DNA from: Oxalobacter formigenes
GTDB taxonomy: Bacteria; Pseudomonadota; Gammaproteobacteria; Burkholderiales; Burkholderiaceae_D
Strand: one strand, 5' to 3'
Length of the DNA: 64,000 nt
Assembly: GCF_027158485.1 (NCBI RefSeq)
Contig: NZ_JAMKYJ010000003.1
The notes beneath the pieces were generated by a model. The model saw only the letters and a list, made by a program, of their open reading frames with translations. It did no database searches and was not told the origin of the DNA. Shown one piece after another: positions 60,929 to 64,000 of the stretch (positions are counted from its first letter, which is position 1; each line of letters begins with the position of its first letter). A program made the position numbers and the translations under genes.

Positions 60929-62392
60929 TTATTCAAGACGATAGTTCGGCGCCTCTTTGGTTATCTGGACATCGTGAACGTGCGATTCACGCATCCCGGC
61001 GGAACTGATCTCGACAAATGCCGCTTTTTCGTGCATCTGGTCGATTGATTCACAACCGCAATAACCCATCGAGGAACGAACGCCGCCGATCAACTGGAAA
61101 ATGATGGCATTGACGCTGCCCTTGTACGGGACACGGGCTTCGATGCCTTCCGGAACCAGCTTGTCCGGCTGGTGTTCGGCTTCGTCCTGGAAGTAACGGT
61201 CGGCAGAACCCTGCTGCATTGCACCGACACTGCCCATGCCACGATAGGCTTTATAGCTGCGGCCCTGATACAGGATGATTTCGCCCGGAGCTTCATCGGT
61301 ACCGGCAAACATGCTGCCCATCATGACGGTAGAGGCACCGGCTGCAATCGCTTTCGAAATATCACCGGAGAAACGGATACCGCCGTCAGCGATACAGGGA
61401 ACACCGGTTCCTTTCAAGGCATCAGCCACGTCGGAAATCGCGGTAATCTGCGGAACACCGACACCGGCAACGATACGGGTAGTACAGATCGAACCGGGGC
61501 CGATACCGACCTTGACGGCATCAGCGCCATGATCGAGCAAGGCCCTTGCAGCGTCAGCTGTGGCGATGTTGCCGCCGATGACTTCGATATTCGGATAATG
61601 TTGCTTGACCCACTTGACACGGTCCAGAACACCCTGTGAATGTCCGTGAGCCGTATCGACGACCAGAACGTCCACACCGGCTTTGGCCAGCAAATCGATA
61701 CGTTCGTCATTGTCAGGACCGACACCGACAGCGGCACCGGCCAGCAACTTGCCATAGCTGTCCTTGGATGCCAGAGGATAATCGTTCTTTTTCAGGATAT
61801 CTTTTACCGTCATCAAACCACGCAGCTCGAAAGCGTCGTTGACGACCAGAACCCGTTCCAGACGGTTACGGTTCATCACCCGTTTGGCTTCCTCAAGCGT
61901 CGTGCCTTCTTTCACGTATACCAGCTTTTCGCGAGGCGTCATTATTTTGCTGACGGGAGCGTCCAGTTCTTCTTCAAAGCGCAAATCGCGATTGGTAATG
62001 ATGCCGACAATCTTTTTGCCATCCACAACGGGGAAACCGGAAAAGCCATGCTGTCTGGTCAGCGCGATGACATCGCGTACTTTCATGGTCGGTGGAATAG
62101 TGATCGGATCGGTCACCATACCTGCTTCGAAACGTTTGACCTTGGCAACTTCCCGGGCCTGTTCGGCAGCAGTCATATTCTTGTGGATAATACCGATCCC
62201 GCCCTGTCTTGCCATCGCGATCGCCAGAGACGCTTCGGTGACGGTATCCATTGCTGCGGAAAGCAAAGGAATATTCAACGAGATATTTCTCGTCAAACGG
62301 GTTTTCAAAACGGTATCTTTAGGAAGAACGGCAGAATATGCCGGAACGAGAAGCACGTCATCGAACGTGAGTGCCTTTTTGAGTAGTCTCAT
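60929..62392 (-). CDS. guaB: Inosine-5'-monophosphate dehydrogenase GuaB
   Basis: 487 residues. TFDDVLLVPAYSAVL, two CBS domains (MVTDPITIPPTMKVRDVIAL and later SKIMTPREKLVYV), VVDTAHGHS, GIGPGSICTTRIVAGVGVPQ with the catalytic Cys, GSMFAGTDEAPGE, YRGMGSVGAM. Oxidises IMP to XMP. A -10-like TATAAT lies at 62424-62419 on the minus strand. Confidence 0.98.
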   Translation of the reverse strand: MRLLKKALTFDDVLLVPAYSAVLPKDTVLKTRLTRNISLNIPLLSAAMDTVTEASLAIAMARQGGIGIIHKNMTAAEQAREVAKVKRFEAGMVTDPITIPPTMKVRDVIALTRQHGFSGFPVVDGKKIVGIITNRDLRFEEELDAPVSKIMTPREKLVYVKEGTTLEEAKRVMNRNRLERVLVVNDAFELRGLMTVKDILKKNDYPLASKDSYGKLLAGAAVGVGPDNDERIDLLAKAGVDVLVVDTAHGHSQGVLDRVKWVKQHYPNIEVIGGNIATADAARALLDHGADAVKVGIGPGSICTTRIVAGVGVPQITAISDVADALKGTGVPCIADGGIRFSGDISKAIAAGASTVMMGSMFAGTDEAPGEIILYQGRSYKAYRGMGSVGAMQQGSADRYFQDEAEHQPDKLVPEGIEARVPYKGSVNAIIFQLIGGVRSSMGYCGCESIDQMHEKAAFVEISSAGMRESHVHDVQITKEAPNYRLE

Positions 62393-62584
62393 GGTATTTC
62401 CTATGTGTCCAAAACAGGATTATACAGATTTTTTTCAAAAATTGCCTACCATAATTTTTGCATCTGGCAAAATATTTCACCGGCTGTTGCTTCCGAAAAA
62501 CGCAAAACTAACGCCATTTCCGCCTGTTTTTTCACAAAACAGGCTTAATCGGAGTAGTTTACTCCAAATCCGGAAAGGTTCAGC

Positions 62585-62624
62585 TTCAAATGGATGCAAA
62601 AATACCGCATCCATTTGAATTTTT
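62585..62624. terminator. Hairpin downstream of the hydroxyacid dehydrogenase gene
   Basis: A 13-bp perfect stem (62585-62597 with 62607-62619), TTCAAATGGATGC, and a 9-nt loop. The T run follows on the plus-strand side, so orientation as a minus-strand terminator is imperfect. I see no gene in 62393-62661. Confidence 0.45.
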
Positions 62625-62661
62625 CGTTATTGACGAAAGAAGCCCCAACGGAAATAAACTC

Positions 62662-63630
62662 CTAGAGTTTGTTTACCGGATTGCGAGGCTTTTCACCCCG
62701 AAACCCGCGCACTGCCTCTTCAGCACATCGCGTTTTGAGATTGGATTCCGCCTGAACCGAATACCATGCCATATGAGGTGTAATGAGAATGTTCGGAGCG
62801 GATCGCAGGGGACTGTCCATTGGCAACGGTTCTTTGGCAGTCACGTCCAGAGCGGCCGCGGACAGATGCCCTGAATTCAGGGCGTCAGCCAGAGCTTTCT
62901 CATCGACAAGCCCGCCACGGGTAACGTTGATGAACATGGCTCCCGGTTTCATTTTGGCAAAGGTCTTTGCATTCATCAGGCCTGCATCCTGTGAATTCAG
63001 GCTGCAATGCAAGGATAAAAGGTCAGCCCTTTCAATGACATCGTCTTCAGACGTCAGTTCAATGAAAGAACTCTCGGGATCGCCTTTGAGATGCTCGGTA
63101 AAAATATCGAAACCGATCACCTTGCAACCCAGTGCATGCACACGTTTGGCAAAAGCAAGCCCGATACGCCCGAGCCCGATGACGCCAATCGTCATATTGG
63201 ACAAATGCTGGATCGGCACCATTTCCCGGTACGTCCATCGTCCTTCCCTGACCTGCTCGTTGGCCTGGCAAATCTTGCGGGTAATGGCAAGCATCATGGC
63301 CAGCGCATGGTTGGCCACTTCGGAAGTGCCGTAATCGGGCACATTGCAAACCTGCACACCATGCCGTGTAGCCGCTTCAAGATCGACATTGTCGACCCCG
63401 TCACCATATCGGACCACCATCTTCAGTTCCGGGAGCGCTGCAAACACCTTTTCCGTAAAAGGGGCGCGCTGGTTGCATGCGGCAACCGCTCCCTGACAAT
63501 TGGCAATCAGGTCATCCTCGGTCCTGCATTGAAATAATTTCCAGGGAATGCCAGCCGCTTCAAATACAGCCTTTTCGGCATCGATATTGATATGATTACA
63601 ATCAGTAATGACAATCAGGGCATCTGCCAT
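62662..63630 (-). CDS. D-isomer-specific 2-hydroxyacid dehydrogenase (CtBP-like)
   Basis: 322 residues. NAD-binding GVIGLGRIGLAFAKRVHALGCKVIGFD, YGDGVDNVDLEAATRHGVQVCNVPDYGTSEVANHALAMML, with catalytic Arg in VTRGGLVDEKALADAL, then the AKEPLP and PHMAWYS (catalytic His) end. Resembles C-terminal-binding-protein/hydroxypyruvate-type dehydrogenases. Substrate not predictable by eye. Divergent from rpmB. Confidence 0.88.
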   Translation of the reverse strand: MADALIVITDCNHINIDAEKAVFEAAGIPWKLFQCRTEDDLIANCQGAVAACNQRAPFTEKVFAALPELKMVVRYGDGVDNVDLEAATRHGVQVCNVPDYGTSEVANHALAMMLAITRKICQANEQVREGRWTYREMVPIQHLSNMTIGVIGLGRIGLAFAKRVHALGCKVIGFDIFTEHLKGDPESSFIELTSEDDVIERADLLSLHCSLNSQDAGLMNAKTFAKMKPGAMFINVTRGGLVDEKALADALNSGHLSAAALDVTAKEPLPMDSPLRSAPNILITPHMAWYSVQAESNLKTRCAEEAVRGFRGEKPRNPVNKL

Positions 63631-63888
63631 AGAAAAACCTGCCTTTCTGCAAATGGGTGATGAATTCCGGTTCTGGTGATTGCATGCCAGTCAACCTGTT
63701 TTTTGGACATTATAGTCAGTAAAGATGAAAAATTCCCTGAAACTGCACAATGCGCAAAGAAATTCCGGACAGGAGATATCATCTCGAAAACCCCTTCAAA
63801 AACATGATCTTGAACAGAATTGCATCCCGATTGTGACTTTATTATAAATATCGCGACACAATAAATATTAACAAGTGCCTGTTTTTTA

Positions 63889-63918
63889 TTGTGTTTTTCA
63901 ATCGTTTCGGGGTAGAAT
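63889..63918 (+). promoter_or_regulatory. Probable promoter of rpmB
   Basis: TTGTGT at 63889-63894 and TAGAAT at 63913-63918, 18-nt spacer, about 55 nt before the rpmB start. Confidence 0.5.
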
Positions 63919-63972
63919 CCGGACTTCCGTTTTTTGTTTTGTTTTTTTCTGTTTTTGTCTGGAGGTTTTTTC

Positions 63973-64000
63973 ATGGCTCGTGTTTGCCAGATTACAGGTA
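63973..64000 (+). CDS. rpmB: 50S ribosomal protein L28 (partial, 5' end)
   Basis: The first nine codons read MARVCQITG, the start of L28. GGAGG is at 63961-63965, 7 nt before the ATG. The gene runs out of the window; rpmG would be expected next. Confidence 0.9.

Overview
The window looks like a chromosomal segment of a betaproteobacterium. I infer Oxalobacteraceae, and Oxalobacter-like is my best guess. The reasons are the gene content (EF-P with Arg32 beside EarP, a betaproteobacterial-type LexA and PriB, a YbiT-type ABC-F protein, nadA-nadC), the moderate GC of the core genes and their family resemblance. No 16S gene is present, so the genus is not proven.

Layout. (a) 1-2036: a small secreted protein, miaA, and tandem tRNA-Met(CAT) and tRNA-Phe(GAA) with promoters and a terminator. 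(b) 2037-17897: an AT-rich accessory island between tRNA-Phe and tRNA-Ser(TGA). It opens with a decayed higB-higA toxin-antitoxin pair. It is dominated by a long minus-strand surface-polysaccharide operon read rmlA, rmlC, rmlD, rmlB, fdtA/qdtA-type isomerase, a frame-split methyltransferase, a FemAB/GNAT acyltransferase, an FkbM methyltransferase, a TarI-like cytidylyltransferase, an MDR alditol-phosphate dehydrogenase, a pentulose-phosphate 3-epimerase, a TagF/TagB-like polyol-phosphate transferase, a GT2, an fdtB/qdtB-type aminotransferase and another GT2. A lone HTH protein and unexplained AT-rich DNA follow. (c) 17898-44817: core genes for genome and nucleotide maintenance (hemW, rdgB, rph, uvrB, lexA), amino acids (aromatic transaminase, hom, alaA-like), translation (efp-earP, rpsF-priB-rpsR-rplI, trmJ), stress (clpB, usp, peroxiredoxin, phoH), galE and yicC. 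(d) 44818-64000: a fluoride riboswitch with fluC/crcB, a two-gene chromate transporter, moaE, a DUF3300 protein, ybiT-nadA-nadC, a c-di-GMP enzyme overlapping queE-queD-tadA-ldcA, guaB-guaA, a 2-hydroxyacid dehydrogenase and the first codons of rpmB.

How the genes work together. rmlABCD make dTDP-L-rhamnose. This can feed the surface glycan and is also the donor EarP needs to rhamnosylate Arg32 of EF-P, both encoded 15 kb away. The RmlA/RmlB intermediate can also be diverted by the FdtA/QdtA and FdtB/QdtB homologues to a 3-amino-3,6-dideoxyhexose, with the GNAT protein as candidate N-acylase. A separate module (epimerase, reductase, cytidylyltransferase, polyol-P transferase) appears to make and transfer a CDP-activated pentitol. 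Together these predict a glycan with rhamnose, an amino-deoxysugar and a phospho-pentitol decoration. No wzx, wzy or ABC exporter is in the window, so the export route lies elsewhere.

The most notable regulatory observations are a fluoride aptamer whose 3' side is shared with an intrinsic terminator, a sigma-32-type promoter before clpB, a near-consensus LexA box before lexA, a possible S6:S18 leader element before rpsF, and priB with no possible start other than a non-canonical one, best CTG.
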